64,000 nt of DNA from Tamlana crocina (GTDB lineage Bacteria; Bacteroidota; Bacteroidia; Flavobacteriales; Flavobacteriaceae): contig CP158972.1 in the NCBI GenBank assembly GCA_040429635.1, forward strand, positions 157,918 through 221,917, given 5' to 3'. Numbering within the stretch: position 1 is the first letter of the stretch; the number at the start of each line of letters is the position of its first letter. Below are positions 7,051 to 17,468 of this stretch, piece by piece. The notes beneath the pieces are model-generated. The model was not told the DNA's origin and ran no database searches. It saw nothing but the letters and a program-made list of their open reading frames with translations. The translations under genes were made by a program, and so were the position numbers.

Positions 7051-10000
7051 ATGCCTAAAAAATCGCCGTTTACCATATATAATGCTTCTGCCGGAAGTGG
7101 CAAAACCTACACCCTTGTAAAAGAATATTTAAAGATTCTATTCAGCTCAAATAGTCCTTTTGAATTCAGGCGTATTTTGGCCATAACCTTTACCAATAAG
7201 GCGGTGGCCGAAATGAAGGAGCGCATTATCGAAACGCTAAAAATATTTTCAGACAGCGAAATTTTAACGGCAAACCACAGTATGTTCAAATCCATTTGTA
7301 AAGAATTGGAAATGCCATCAAAAGAGCTTCACAAAAAATCGGAAAAGCTACTCCATACCATTCTGCACAATTATGCGGCTTTTGATATTTCGACCATTGA
7401 TGGGTTTACCCATAAAATTATCCGCACTTTTGCCCACGACCTCAAATTACCTTTGAATTTTGAAGTAGAACTGGATCAAGAGGCACTTTTAAACGAAGCG
7501 GTAGATAGCCTTATTGCCAAGGCAGGGACAAACGATGCCCTAACTCAAATTTTGGTAGATTTTGCCATTGAAAAGGCCGATGACGATAAAAGTTGGGACG
7601 TCGCTATCGATTTCAACAAAATGGCCAAGCTTTTGGTGAATGAAAATGATATTCCGTTTTTACAAACACTGAAAGACAAAACATTGGCTGATTTTAACTC
7701 GTTAAAATCACAATTGAAAAAAGACATTGCTGAAACCGAATCGTCCATCTCGAAAATTGCAAAAAGTATATTAAGTACCATTGAAAAGTCCGGATTGGAA
7801 TTTACAGATTTTTCTGGAGGCTATTTGCCAAAACACTTTCAAAAACTGGCCAACACCGATTTCAATGTTCATTTTACGGCCAAGTGGCAGGAAGACCTTG
7901 AAACAAAAACACTGTACCCCAAACGGGTTTCAGAACATATTGCTTCAACCATAGAGCAGATTCAACCGCAAATTGCATCGGCTTTCAATGATTCAAAACA
8001 AGCTGTTTTTCTGCTGAAATTTTTAAAAGCCTTTTACAAAAACATCACGCCGCTTTCTGTGTTGAACGCTATAAACAAAGAATTGATTGCTCTAAAAGTA
8101 GAGCAAAATAAAATGCTTATTTCAGAATTCAACGCCATCATTAACAACGAAATTAAAGCACAGCCCACTCCTTTTATTTATGAACGTATTGGCGAAAAAT
8201 TCAAACATTATTTTATTGACGAATTTCAGGACACCTCGGTGGTGCAGTGGCAAAATTTATTGCCATTACTCGGCAACTCCCTATCGGCCGAAAACGGAAG
8301 CACCATGCTGGTTGGCGATGCCAAACAGGCCATTTACCGATGGCGTGGTGGCAAGGCCGAACAGTTTATCGAATTGTTCAATAATGAAAATCCGTTTTAT
8401 GTTGAAAAGACAGTAAAAAATCTCCCGGCCAATTTTCGAAGTTTTAAAGAAGTTGTAAGTTTCAACAACGGCCTTTTCAGCTTTTTGGCACATCAGGTTT
8501 TTAATGATGATATGTACAGCCACCTATACAACCACGCCGAACAAAACATCACTAAAACCGATGATGGCTATGTAGAATTGGAGTTTTTGGACCTCACTAA
8601 AAACGACGACCGTGATGCATTTTTTACCGAAACCGTTTTGAAAAAAATAAACAACTGTTTGACAAACGGTTTTGCTCTTGGCGATATTTGTGTTTTGGTA
8701 AGAAAGAAAAAAGACGGCGTGGCCGTGGCCAATTTTTTGAGCCAAAATAACATTCCCATTATATCGTCAGAAACCTTGCTTTTAAACAATGCACCCGAAG
8801 TACAGTTCGTCAACCATTTTTTAGGGCTTTTGCTGCAACCCAAAAACAAGGAAATAAAAATTAGAGTGCTTCAATTTCTAACCAAACATTTTGAAATTGA
8901 AAACCAGCATGATTTTTTCATTGAAAATATCGACACGCCTGTTTCAGAACTACTGAAAAAACTGGAACCCTTTGATGTGTTTATAAAAGCCGAAGGCCTA
9001 TTTCAACTACCTCTTTTCGATTTGGCCGAAACCATTGTTCGCCAATTTAATTTGGTGCAAAACAGCAATGCCTATATTCAATTCTATTTGGATGTTGTTT
9101 TGGATTTTACGCAGAAAAAAGGCTCTGATATTTCTGGATTTTTAGAGTATTTCGACAAAAAGAAAGACAACCTAAGCATTGTTTCACCTTTGGGGCAAAA
9201 TGCGGTACAGATTATGACTATTCACAAATCGAAAGGTTTGGAATTTCCGGTGGTTATTTTTCCGTATGTCGATCTGGACATTTACCGCGAAAAAGAGCCT
9301 AAAGAATGGTTTGCCATCAACAAAGAGCAATATCAGGGTTTTACACATACGCTGCTTAATTACAATAAGGATTTTGAATATTTTGGAGATGAGGGCAAGC
9401 AGATTTACAATAAGCACCAGTCGGAATTGGAATTGGACAACATCAACCTACTCTACGTAGCTTTAACCCGTGCTGCTGAGCAACTTTACATTGTTTCTGC
9501 AAAAGATATTTCAACAAAAGGCGAAGCCAACACCAAAAAATATTCAGGATTATTAATTAGCTACCTTCAGCATTTGGGTCTATGGGAAGAGTCAAAGTTG
9601 ATATATAGTTTCGGAAGTTCAAAAAAGACCTCAACAACTTCCGAAGAAAAACAAACCAACACCCAATTGCAGGACGAATTCATTTCAACGGCAAAAGAGC
9701 AACACCACATAAAAGTAGTAACCAAATCGAGCTTTTTATGGGATACTGCACAAAAAGAAGCTATTGAAAGGGGGAATTTGATACACGATATTATGGCACA
9801 AATTAAAACCAAAGCCGATATTGATTTTGTAATTGATGATTTTTTTGGCGCTTCCGTTATTGATGACTTGCAAGCTTCTGAGCTGAAAGAAACCGTTGTT
9901 CAAATTATCAACCATTCCAAAATTAGCGACTATTTTACCAAAACCTACACCACTTATAATGAACGCGACATTATTACTAAACAAGGTATTACTCTTAGGC

Positions 10001-10185
10001 CGGATAAAGTCGCTGTAAACAAAAAAAACGAAGCCGTTATTATTGATTACAAAACGGGAGTCGAAGATGAAAAACACATACAACAGCTACAACTTTACCA
10101 AGACGTTTTGGAAGAAATGGGCATTGTCATCAAAAAGAGAATCTTGGTGTATATAAATGACGACATTAAAATAAAACAGGTTTAA
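7051..10185 (+). CDS. AddA-like UvrD-family helicase-nuclease
   Basis: This is the helicase-nuclease subunit of an AddAB/RecBCD-type double-strand-break repair enzyme. The 1044-residue protein has the Walker A motif AGSGKT ending at K18-T19, Walker B DEFQD from D390, the superfamily 1 motifs IHKSKGLEFP and LYVALTRA in the second half, and a C-terminal RecB-type nuclease motif DYKTG with D999 and K1001. It is divergent from sodA. The presumed partner AddB is encoded at 11880-14636, with ompA between them. The symbol is left empty because Bacteroidetes AddA proteins are diverged. Confidence 0.9.
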   Translation: MPKKSPFTIYNASAGSGKTYTLVKEYLKILFSSNSPFEFRRILAITFTNKAVAEMKERIIETLKIFSDSEILTANHSMFKSICKELEMPSKELHKKSEKLLHTILHNYAAFDISTIDGFTHKIIRTFAHDLKLPLNFEVELDQEALLNEAVDSLIAKAGTNDALTQILVDFAIEKADDDKSWDVAIDFNKMAKLLVNENDIPFLQTLKDKTLADFNSLKSQLKKDIAETESSISKIAKSILSTIEKSGLEFTDFSGGYLPKHFQKLANTDFNVHFTAKWQEDLETKTLYPKRVSEHIASTIEQIQPQIASAFNDSKQAVFLLKFLKAFYKNITPLSVLNAINKELIALKVEQNKMLISEFNAIINNEIKAQPTPFIYERIGEKFKHYFIDEFQDTSVVQWQNLLPLLGNSLSAENGSTMLVGDAKQAIYRWRGGKAEQFIELFNNENPFYVEKTVKNLPANFRSFKEVVSFNNGLFSFLAHQVFNDDMYSHLYNHAEQNITKTDDGYVELEFLDLTKNDDRDAFFTETVLKKINNCLTNGFALGDICVLVRKKKDGVAVANFLSQNNIPIISSETLLLNNAPEVQFVNHFLGLLLQPKNKEIKIRVLQFLTKHFEIENQHDFFIENIDTPVSELLKKLEPFDVFIKAEGLFQLPLFDLAETIVRQFNLVQNSNAYIQFYLDVVLDFTQKKGSDISGFLEYFDKKKDNLSIVSPLGQNAVQIMTIHKSKGLEFPVVIFPYVDLDIYREKEPKEWFAINKEQYQGFTHTLLNYNKDFEYFGDEGKQIYNKHQSELELDNINLLYVALTRAAEQLYIVSAKDISTKGEANTKKYSGLLISYLQHLGLWEESKLIYSFGSSKKTSTTSEEKQTNTQLQDEFISTAKEQHHIKVVTKSSFLWDTAQKEAIERGNLIHDIMAQIKTKADIDFVIDDFFGASVIDDLQASELKETVVQIINHSKISDYFTKTYTTYNERDIITKQGITLRPDKVAVNKKNEAVIIDYKTGVEDEKHIQQLQLYQDVLEEMGIVIKKRILVYINDDIKIKQV

Positions 10186-10335
10186 ATCTGTCAAAACAGC
10201 TGGTATTATGGCTTGTTTTAAGGAATCGCATTCGGGCAAATGCGCCATAACCTTGGCTAAAGCAAGTTATACTCTAAAAATAATCTAAATTGAATCTGAA
10301 CTATCGACGAAAGGTACATTTGTACTATTTTTTTT

Positions 10336-10343
10336 TATATTTG
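10336..10343 (+). promoter_or_regulatory. -7 promoter element for ompA
   Basis: TATATTTG matches TAnnTTTG, about 68 nt before the ompA ATG. A TTTG at 10319-10322 may be the -33 element, although the 13-nt spacing is short. The predicted leader is about 60 nt. Confidence 0.5.
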
Positions 10344-10411
10344 TCTTTGTTAATAACATTTAACAACTTACTTTTGTTCACAATTAACACTTAAAAATTA
10401 AACTTTTGAAT

Positions 10412-11803
10412 ATGAAAAATCTTAGCAGATTACTGTTCGCTATGTTGCTTGTACTTGGTTATAGCAACGCTAATGCGCAAGACGAAAACAACCCTTGGCA
10501 AATTACCATTGGGGCAAACGCGGTTGATGCTTACCCTTCTGGAGATGGTGTAGTAGGCGACGCTTACCTAGGTAGCGGTTTAGGCGATGAATTTTTTAAC
10601 GCTAGCGACCACTGGAACATTTTACCATCGTTATCAACCATTTCTGTATCTAAATATCTAAGCAGCGGATTTTCTTTCGGAATTACGGGTTCTTTAAATA
10701 AAATTGAAAACTGGGGAGATAAAGCAAACACTGTACCAGAAGAAGTAAACAAAGTTGATGATTGGTCTTACTACGGTGTAGACGGTACCATTAAGTACAA
10801 CTTTTTACAAGGAACAACTATCGACCCTTACTTAGGTGTAGGTGGTGGTTACACTTGGGTTGACGAAATTGGTGCTGGTACTTTAAACGGTACTTTAGGT
10901 GTAAACATTTGGTTTAGCGAAAACGTTGGTTTAACGCTCCAAACCGCATACAAGCACGCTTTCGAAGATTACTTACAAACTCACTTCCAGCACAGTGCAG
11001 GTATCTCTATTAAATTTGGAGGAACTGATACTGACGGAGATGGCATTTACGACAAAGATGATGCTTGTCCAGATGTTGCTGGTTTAGAAGCTTTCAACGG
11101 TTGTCCTGATACTGACGGTGACGGTATTGAAGATAGCAAAGACGATTGTCCTAACGAAGCTGGTTTAGCTGAGCTTAACGGATGCCCAGACCAAGATGGT
11201 GACGGTATAGCAGACAACAAAGATAACTGCCCAACTGTTGCCGGTGTAGCTGCTTTAGCTGGTTGTCCAGATGCTGACGGTGACGGTGTAACTGATGCTG
11301 ACGATAAGTGTCCTAACCAAGCTGGTCCTTCTGCTAACAACGGTTGCCCATGGCCAGATACTGATGGTGACGGTGTATTAGACAAAGACGATAAGTGTCC
11401 TGAAATTAAAGGTACTGTAGCAAACGCTGGTTGTCCAGAAGTAACTGCTGAAGTTCAAAAACAACTTAACGAGTACGCAAAAACAATCTTGTTTGATACT
11501 GGTAAATCAACTATCAAATCTCAATCTGCTGAAGTTTTAGCTGATATCATCAAAATCTTAAACGAGTATCCTAACTCTAAGTTTACTGTTGAAGGTCACA
11601 CTGATAGCGTAGGTAGCGAAACTTTAAACCAAAGATTGTCTGATTCTAGAGCTAATGCTGTAAAAGAGTACTTAGTTGAGAATGGTATCGATGCCTTCAG
11701 ACTTTCTGCTCTTGGTTACGGAGAATCTAAACCAATCGATTCTAACAAAACTAGAGCTGGTAGAGCTAACAACAGACGTGTAGAAATTAACTTGGCTAAG
11801 TAA
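10412..11803 (+). CDS. OmpA-family outer membrane protein with thrombospondin type 3 repeats
   Basis: This 463-residue envelope protein starts with a signal peptide (hydrophobic to NANAQ), then a beta-barrel domain to about residue 205. Next come five to six calcium-binding thrombospondin type 3 repeats of the form DxDGDGI with paired cysteines. The last about 115 residues form an OmpA/MotB domain that binds peptidoglycan, with [11 protein letters not shown] and [12 protein letters not shown] and RRVEINL at the end. A TTG at 10406 is in frame, but the ATG at 10412 gives a normal signal peptide. Codon use is strongly biased, as expected for an abundant protein. A strong terminator follows. Confidence 0.93.
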   Translation: MKNLSRLLFAMLLVLGYSNANAQDENNPWQITIGANAVDAYPSGDGVVGDAYLGSGLGDEFFNASDHWNILPSLSTISVSKYLSSGFSFGITGSLNKIENWGDKANTVPEEVNKVDDWSYYGVDGTIKYNFLQGTTIDPYLGVGGGYTWVDEIGAGTLNGTLGVNIWFSENVGLTLQTAYKHAFEDYLQTHFQHSAGISIKFGGTDTDGDGIYDKDDACPDVAGLEAFNGCPDTDGDGIEDSKDDCPNEAGLAELNGCPDQDGDGIADNKDNCPTVAGVAALAGCPDADGDGVTDADDKCPNQAGPSANNGCPWPDTDGDGVLDKDDKCPEIKGTVANAGCPEVTAEVQKQLNEYAKTILFDTGKSTIKSQSAEVLADIIKILNEYPNSKFTVEGHTDSVGSETLNQRLSDSRANAVKEYLVENGIDAFRLSALGYGESKPIDSNKTRAGRANNRRVEINLAK

Positions 11804-11836
11804 TTTACAGCCCAGATAATTTTCAAATAATAAGTA

Positions 11837-11868
11837 AAAAAACGCTTCGGATTTCCGAAGCGTTTTTT
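11837..11868. terminator. Terminator after ompA
   Basis: A perfect 14-pair stem (AAAAAACGCTTCGG and its complement, loop ATTT) ending in six T. It stops 12 nt before the ATG of the AddB-like gene, so that gene depends on read-through or on a promoter inside this stretch. Confidence 0.8.
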
Positions 11869-11879
11869 ATTTTTATAAC

Positions 11880-14636
11880 ATGACGACTTTTATTTTTGAT
11901 GTTTTAAAAGACTTAAAAAACAGCACACAATCTTTTTCCGAACTCACCTTCATTGTTCCCAGTAAACGTGCGGGGCTGTTCTTAAAACATCAACTGCCGC
12001 AAGTTTTAAATCAAACTATTTTTTCACCAGAAATTATAAGCATTGAAGAATTTGTTGGGCAACTTTCCCAACTCAAAACCATCTCGAATACCGAATTGCT
12101 TTTTGAGTTTTACAATAGTTATTCTCAGTTAACAAAGCCTCAAAAACGAGATTCATTCGACACCTTTACCAAATGGGCGCAAATACTCCTGCAGGATTTT
12201 AACGAGATTGACCGTTACCTGATTCCACAGGAAAAGATTTTCAATTACTTAAGTGCCATTCAAGATTTAAACCATTGGTCACTCGAAGTCAATAAAACCG
12301 ATTTTGTAAAAAACTACCTTTCGTTTTGGAAAAAGCTTCACAACTACTATGACCATTTTCATGAAGCTTTGTTGACCAAAGGATTAGGCTACCAAGGATT
12401 GGTTTACAGAGAAGCCGTTGAAAACCTGGAACCCTACATTCAAAACAATTCCAAAAAACAACATATTTTTTTGGGGTTCAATGCACTAAACACTTCAGAA
12501 TCTACCATCATTCAAGAATTGCTTCAAAATGAAATGGCCAAAGTATATTGGGATATTGATGCAGAATTTTTCAATAACAAAAACCACGATGCCGGGCTGT
12601 TTACAAGACAGCACAAAAACAACTGGAAACACTTTAAAACCCATCCGTTTAATTGGGTAACAAAGCATTATTCCGAAGAAAAAAACATATCGGTTTTTGG
12701 CATTCCTAAAAATATAGGCCAAGCCAAATACATCGGTTCAATCTTAAAAAAATTACAAGGTAACAATCCCTCGTTGCAAAATACTGCGGTAGTTTTGGGC
12801 GACGAAAACTTACTTGTCCCGGTGCTCAACTCCATTCCTCCAAACGTTGATGCGCTTAACATCACTATGGGGTTTCCGTTAAAATCCATTCCTTTGGCTA
12901 CTTTGTTCGAATCACTATTCCTTTTACACAAACATTCACCAACAACGTTTTACTATAAAGATGTAGTTAAAATCATTTCGCATCAATTTATAAAACCATT
13001 GTTTTTTGTTGAAAACACAGATTACTCATCGGTGATAACCGAAACTATCGATCAAAACAATTTAGTGTATTTGAAAAAGGAAAAACTCAACGAAATAACT
13101 CCTAAAGGTGAAAATATTATCGATTTACTATTTTCAAATTGGGGAACCTCAGTTGAAAATACTTTAGAAAACTGCACTAATTTAATCCTACTTATAAAAC
13201 AGCATTTAGACAAAAACAAAACCGCTAATTTACTTGCTCTGGAATATTTGTACCGATTCAGTACGCTTTTCAAGGAAATATCAAAATTAAATTCAGAGCA
13301 TCCGTATATCGACAACGTTTCAACCCTGCACGGCATTTACAAAGAGCTTTTAAGTTCAGAAACTCTCGATTTTCAAGGTGAACCATTGCAGGGCTTACAA
13401 ATTATGGGAATGTTGGAATCGCGTGTTCTCGATTTTGAAACCGTTATCATTTCTTCGGTTAACGAAGGCATTCTTCCATCAGGAAAAACCCAAAATTCGT
13501 TCATTCCGTTTGATGTCAAGTTAGAAAACCAGCTCCCAACTTACAAAGAAAAAGACGCCGTTTACACCTACCATTTTTATAGACTTTTACAGCGCGCTAA
13601 AAACATTTACATTTTATACAACACAGAGGCTGATGTGTTGACCGGTGGCGAAAAAAGTCGATTTATCACGCAACTGGAATTGGAGGGCAAACACCAAATC
13701 AACCACAAAATATTAGCGCCAAACGTGCCGGTAATTCCCGCAGAATTGCAATGCATCAAAAAAACACCCGACCTGCAAAAGAAATTAATTGCATTGTCCG
13801 GAAAAGGATTTTCGCCCTCATCGCTCACCAATTACGTCAGGAATCCCATTGATTTTTACTACCAAAGCATCCTAAAAATTCGCGAGAACAACGATGTTGA
13901 AGAAACCGTGGCGGCCAACACTTTGGGGACAGTAGTTCATAATACTTTGGAAGATTTTTACAAACCGCTTACTGGAACATTTTTAACCATTGAAATCATC
14001 AATCAACTCAAAACAAATATTGAAGAACGGGTAACCTACCATTTTAAAAACGAATACAAACAAGGTGATATTTCAACCGGAAAAAATCTGATTATTTTTG
14101 AAATTGCCAAGCGCTATGTCTCCAATTTTCTTAAATTAGAGATGCAAGCCCTAAAAGCAGGGAATGAAATTAAAATATTGGCCATTGAAGCCGATAATGA
14201 AATAGAAATCCATATTCCTGAACTCGATTTTCCTATAAAATTAAAAGGAAAGGTAGATCGTGTGGATGAGTGCAACGGAATGATTAGGATTATTGACTAC
14301 AAAACCGGAAAGGTAGAACAAAATCAAGTGGAAATTGTGGATTGGCAAGACATTACAACCGATTATAAAAAATACAGCAAAAGTTTCCAAGTGCTTTGTT
14401 ATGCCTACATGATGCAGGCCTCACAAAATCTGAAGTTCCCTATTGAAGCGGGCATTATTTCGTTTAAAAACCTTAGTTCGGGGTTTTTAAAATTCGCCCA
14501 AAAAGAATCATCATCCAGCCGAAAGAAAGACAGCCTGATAACCCAAAATACGTTGTTGGACTTCGAAGCAGAACTTAAAAAGTTGATAATTGAAATTTGC
14601 AGTCCGAACATCGATTTCGTAGAAAAAGAAGTTTAA
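11880..14636 (+). CDS. AddB-like PD-(D/E)XK nuclease
   Basis: This 918-residue protein is the likely partner of the AddA-like helicase at 7051-10185. The N-terminal half resembles a degenerate helicase domain. Near residue 600 comes ESRVLDFETVIISSVNEG, typical of AddB. The C-terminal RecB-family nuclease has IIDYKTGKVE with D806 and K808. No classical Walker A motif is evident at the N-terminus, which starts MTTFIFDVLKDL. It starts 76 nt after the ompA stop, just beyond a terminator. The downstream hydrolase begins 2 nt after its stop, suggesting co-transcription. Confidence 0.85.
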   Translation: MTTFIFDVLKDLKNSTQSFSELTFIVPSKRAGLFLKHQLPQVLNQTIFSPEIISIEEFVGQLSQLKTISNTELLFEFYNSYSQLTKPQKRDSFDTFTKWAQILLQDFNEIDRYLIPQEKIFNYLSAIQDLNHWSLEVNKTDFVKNYLSFWKKLHNYYDHFHEALLTKGLGYQGLVYREAVENLEPYIQNNSKKQHIFLGFNALNTSESTIIQELLQNEMAKVYWDIDAEFFNNKNHDAGLFTRQHKNNWKHFKTHPFNWVTKHYSEEKNISVFGIPKNIGQAKYIGSILKKLQGNNPSLQNTAVVLGDENLLVPVLNSIPPNVDALNITMGFPLKSIPLATLFESLFLLHKHSPTTFYYKDVVKIISHQFIKPLFFVENTDYSSVITETIDQNNLVYLKKEKLNEITPKGENIIDLLFSNWGTSVENTLENCTNLILLIKQHLDKNKTANLLALEYLYRFSTLFKEISKLNSEHPYIDNVSTLHGIYKELLSSETLDFQGEPLQGLQIMGMLESRVLDFETVIISSVNEGILPSGKTQNSFIPFDVKLENQLPTYKEKDAVYTYHFYRLLQRAKNIYILYNTEADVLTGGEKSRFITQLELEGKHQINHKILAPNVPVIPAELQCIKKTPDLQKKLIALSGKGFSPSSLTNYVRNPIDFYYQSILKIRENNDVEETVAANTLGTVVHNTLEDFYKPLTGTFLTIEIINQLKTNIEERVTYHFKNEYKQGDISTGKNLIIFEIAKRYVSNFLKLEMQALKAGNEIKILAIEADNEIEIHIPELDFPIKLKGKVDRVDECNGMIRIIDYKTGKVEQNQVEIVDWQDITTDYKKYSKSFQVLCYAYMMQASQNLKFPIEAGIISFKNLSSGFLKFAQKESSSSRKKDSLITQNTLLDFEAELKKLIIEICSPNIDFVEKEV

Positions 14637-14638
14637 AA

Positions 14639-15487
14639 ATGACCATTGAAAAAAACATTGTATTAGAAGGAAAACACGGCAAACCTATTTTGGCCGACGT
14701 GTTTTTTGAAGAAAACAACACACCAAAACCCATTATCATTTTTTGCCACGGCTATAAAGGATTTAAAGATTGGGGCGCATGGGATTTAATGGCAAAAGCA
14801 TTCGCCGCATCCGGTTTTTTCTTTATAAAGTTTAATTTTTCGCATAATGGCGGCACTGTAGACCAACCCATTGATTTCCTCGATTTGGAAGCCTTTGGAA
14901 ACAATAATTACACTAAAGAATTGGATGATTTACAAACCGTTATGGAATGGGTTTCTAACGGTTTTCCATTTAAAAACGAAGCAAACACCGGCAATATTAA
15001 CTTACTAGGCCATAGTAGAGCTGGCGGTATAGTTACGATTAAAGCCGAAGAAGACCACCGTATAAAACGAGTAATAAGTTTGGCTGGCGTTTCAGATTAC
15101 GCCTCTCGGGGCCCCATTTCCGGCGATGCCGAAAAATGGAAAAAAGAAGGCGTAAAATATGTTGTAAACGGGCGCACCAAACAAAATATGCCCCATTATT
15201 ACCAGTTTTATGCAGATTTCAAAAACAACGAAGAACGACTGACCATTAAACGCGCGGTTTCAAAATTGAATATTCCATTTTTAATTATCCATGGTAATGA
15301 AGACCCGACAGTCCTAGTGAGCGAAGCCCACAATCTTAAACGTTGGAAACCCGATAGCACGCTTAAAATCATTGAAGGTGCCGACCATGTTTTTGGAGCC
15401 TCTCATCCGTATGAAAAAGAACGTCTACCCAACCATTTAAGTGAGGCCGTACAAGAAGCTATTTCATTTTTAACACCAAACGAATGA
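14639..15487 (+). CDS. Alpha/beta hydrolase (dienelactone hydrolase-like)
   Basis: This 282-residue predicted cytoplasmic alpha/beta hydrolase has the oxyanion region IFCHGYKGFKDWG, the nucleophile elbow GHSRAGG (serine followed by Arg), a late aspartate near FLIIHGNEDPTV and a catalytic histidine in EGADHVFGASHP. The substrate is unknown. The frame is open upstream into the nuclease gene, but the ATG at 14639, right after that gene's TAA, is the sensible start. Its TGA is immediately followed by the ATG of glpD, so the three genes probably form one transcript. Confidence 0.85.
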   Translation: MTIEKNIVLEGKHGKPILADVFFEENNTPKPIIIFCHGYKGFKDWGAWDLMAKAFAASGFFFIKFNFSHNGGTVDQPIDFLDLEAFGNNNYTKELDDLQTVMEWVSNGFPFKNEANTGNINLLGHSRAGGIVTIKAEEDHRIKRVISLAGVSDYASRGPISGDAEKWKKEGVKYVVNGRTKQNMPHYYQFYADFKNNEERLTIKRAVSKLNIPFLIIHGNEDPTVLVSEAHNLKRWKPDSTLKIIEGADHVFGASHPYEKERLPNHLSEAVQEAISFLTPNE

Positions 15488-17164
15488 ATGGCAAACCCAT
15501 CCACTTTTTCCGTTTTAAACCGGGCAAAACAGCTTGAAACACTCCAGTCCACCACTTATGACTTAGCCATTATTGGCGGAGGTATTACTGGTGCAGGCAT
15601 TGCTCTCGATGCTGCAAGCCGGGGCATGACTGTCTGTTTAGTTGAAAAACACGATTTTGCTTCCGGAACGAGCAATAAATCCACAAAACTCATTCATGGC
15701 GGGCTGCGCTACTTAAAACAATTTGAAATCGGTTTGGTTCATGAATCGGGTACCGAACGTGCCATTGTTCATAAATTGGCACCTCACCTTGTAGTTCCAG
15801 AAAAAATGTTGCTCCCGCTCATAAAAGGTGGTACCTATGGAAAATTATTGACTTCCATTGGTTTAAAAATTTATGATTATTTGGCCGATGTTTCCAAAAG
15901 CGACAAGCGGGTGATGCTCGATAAAACTGAAACTCTTAAAAAAGAGCCCTTGTTGGATGACTCGAAAGTTTTGGGCGGCGGGCTTTACGCTGAATACCGA
16001 ACAGATGATGCCCGGCTAACCATCGAAATACTTAAAACGGCCGCTTCCTTCGGGGCTAATTTGATTAACTATTGCGATGTACAATCCTTCAATTACAATC
16101 AAAATCATAAAATAAAAAGTCTTAATTGCATCGATCATAATACCGAAAACACTTTGGTAATAAAGGCGAAACACTTTATTTCTGCCACGGGGCCATGGGT
16201 TGATACTTTGCGGAACAAAGACCATTCATTAACCCAAAAACATCTTCACATTACCAAAGGGGTGCATATTGTTTTTCCTTGGGAAAAACTGCCTATAAAA
16301 CAATCCGTTTACTTCGATGTGCCGGACGGACGCATGGTTTTTGCTATTCCTAGAGGCCGAATAACCTATGTTGGCACTACCGACACCAATTATTCTGGAA
16401 ATTTAAACCGTGTGGTAGCAACAAAACAGGATGTAGAGTATCTTATCAACGCTGTAAACAACACCTTTAATCAACTAAACTTAACGCTTAGCGATGTAGA
16501 ATCGAGTTGGGCTGGATTAAGACCCCTTATCCACGAAGACGGCAAAGCACCTTCTGAGCTGTCGCGTAAAGATGAGTTGTTTATTTCTGAAAGTGGATTG
16601 ATTTCTATTGCCGGCGGAAAACTCACAGGTTATCGAAAAATGGCACAAAGAGCAATTAAAGCGGTTTTAAAGCAAATGGATGACGAGGAAAAGTCTAACT
16701 TGAAAAAATCGAAAACAACGCAAATTCCATTGGTAAACCCTTCATTTAAGGATGAAAATGAGGTTTCCCAATTCCAAAACCAACTAAAAGAGGAGTTAAA
16801 AGCCATGGGGGTTACAGATGCCTATTACGCCCCATATTTATGTGCCACTTATGGAAAAATGGCTGACAGCATAATACTTAAATCGGCGTCTTTTGAAAAC
16901 ACAGATTCCTTAACAAGATTAATACGTGCCGAATTGTGGTACAGTATTCATCATGAAATGGTGAATAGTTTATCCGACTTTTTTGTGCGCCGTACCGGCC
17001 GTTTGTTTTTTGATATTGCCAGTGTAAAGACCTATTCTGAACTTATTTTAAAGGATATGGCAGAGTATCTAGGTTGGGATAGCAGCCGTATTTCAACTGA
17101 AAAAAATAACCTAAACATTTTAATACTTGATGCTACCACGTTTTATGACAGTGAGTTTATGTAA
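15488..17164 (+). CDS. glpD: Glycerol-3-phosphate dehydrogenase/oxidase (FAD)
   Basis: GlpD oxidises sn-glycerol-3-phosphate to dihydroxyacetone phosphate at the inner membrane, passing electrons to quinones. The 558-residue protein begins with the FAD-binding motif GGGITGAGIALDAASRG near residue 30, followed by SGTSNKSTKLIHGGLRYL, diagnostic of the family. The C-terminal about 130 residues form the usual helical cap. Its ATG follows the hydrolase TGA with no gap. A hairpin with A/T runs lies just after the stop. Confidence 0.93.
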   Translation: MANPSTFSVLNRAKQLETLQSTTYDLAIIGGGITGAGIALDAASRGMTVCLVEKHDFASGTSNKSTKLIHGGLRYLKQFEIGLVHESGTERAIVHKLAPHLVVPEKMLLPLIKGGTYGKLLTSIGLKIYDYLADVSKSDKRVMLDKTETLKKEPLLDDSKVLGGGLYAEYRTDDARLTIEILKTAASFGANLINYCDVQSFNYNQNHKIKSLNCIDHNTENTLVIKAKHFISATGPWVDTLRNKDHSLTQKHLHITKGVHIVFPWEKLPIKQSVYFDVPDGRMVFAIPRGRITYVGTTDTNYSGNLNRVVATKQDVEYLINAVNNTFNQLNLTLSDVESSWAGLRPLIHEDGKAPSELSRKDELFISESGLISIAGGKLTGYRKMAQRAIKAVLKQMDDEEKSNLKKSKTTQIPLVNPSFKDENEVSQFQNQLKEELKAMGVTDAYYAPYLCATYGKMADSIILKSASFENTDSLTRLIRAELWYSIHHEMVNSLSDFFVRRTGRLFFDIASVKTYSELILKDMAEYLGWDSSRISTEKNNLNILILDATTFYDSEFM

Positions 17165-17166
17165 AA

Positions 17167-17201
17167 CAAAAAAAGCTTCCAAGAAATTGAAAGCTTTTTT
17201 G
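17167..17201. terminator. Terminator between glpD and tRNA-Ala
   Basis: The arms AAAAAAAGCTT and AAGCTTTTTT enclose a 12-base loop. It can serve glpD rightward and the tRNA leftward. Confidence 0.65.
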
Positions 17202-17275
17202 TGGAGAAGATGGGATTCGAACCCACGACCTCTTGACTGCCAGTCAAGCGCTCTAGCCAACTGAGCTACATCCCC
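17202..17275 (-). tRNA. tRNA-Ala (anticodon GGC)
   Basis: Read on the minus strand, this is a 74-nt cloverleaf. The anticodon arm is CTTGA-CTGGCAG-TCAAG with anticodon GGC, and the T loop is TTCGAAT. Position 3-70 is G-U, the alanine identity pair. A73 is present and CCA is not encoded, as usual in Bacteroidetes. Pair 6-67 reads as a T-T mismatch. Confidence 0.93.
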
Positions 17276-17442
17276 ATTACTGTTGTTCACTTCAAAATTA
17301 TGCTGTAATAACAATTATAATTTCGAACGGCAAATATATACAATTATCCTGTTTGCTGTACATAATGGATTAAATTATTTCGCCTGCCCCAACAAAAATT
17401 AAAATATTCTACTTCCTAAAAAGGTAAAACACAAATTTAAAA

Positions 17443-17450
17443 TACCTTTG
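17443..17450 (+). promoter_or_regulatory. -7 promoter element for the MATE exporter
   Basis: TACCTTTG matches TAnnTTTG. It overlaps the in-frame TTG at 17448, which therefore cannot be the start, and supports the ATG at 17469 with a leader of about 14 nt. Confidence 0.6.
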
Positions 17451-17468
17451 ACCCCGAAAATCCTCAGT

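Noticed and set aside
11047-11385. Long minus-strand frame rich in P and S.
   Set aside because: It is the antisense shadow of the calcium-binding repeats of ompA.
11031-11450. Regularly repeated DNA that could suggest a tandem repeat or CRISPR array.
   Set aside because: The periodicity comes from DxDGDG thrombospondin type 3 codons inside ompA; there are no unique spacers between identical repeats.
17120-17314. Minus-strand open frame containing VAQLARALDWQSRGRGFES.
   Set aside because: This is the well-known false translation of a tRNA gene; the region holds tRNA-Ala and a terminator.
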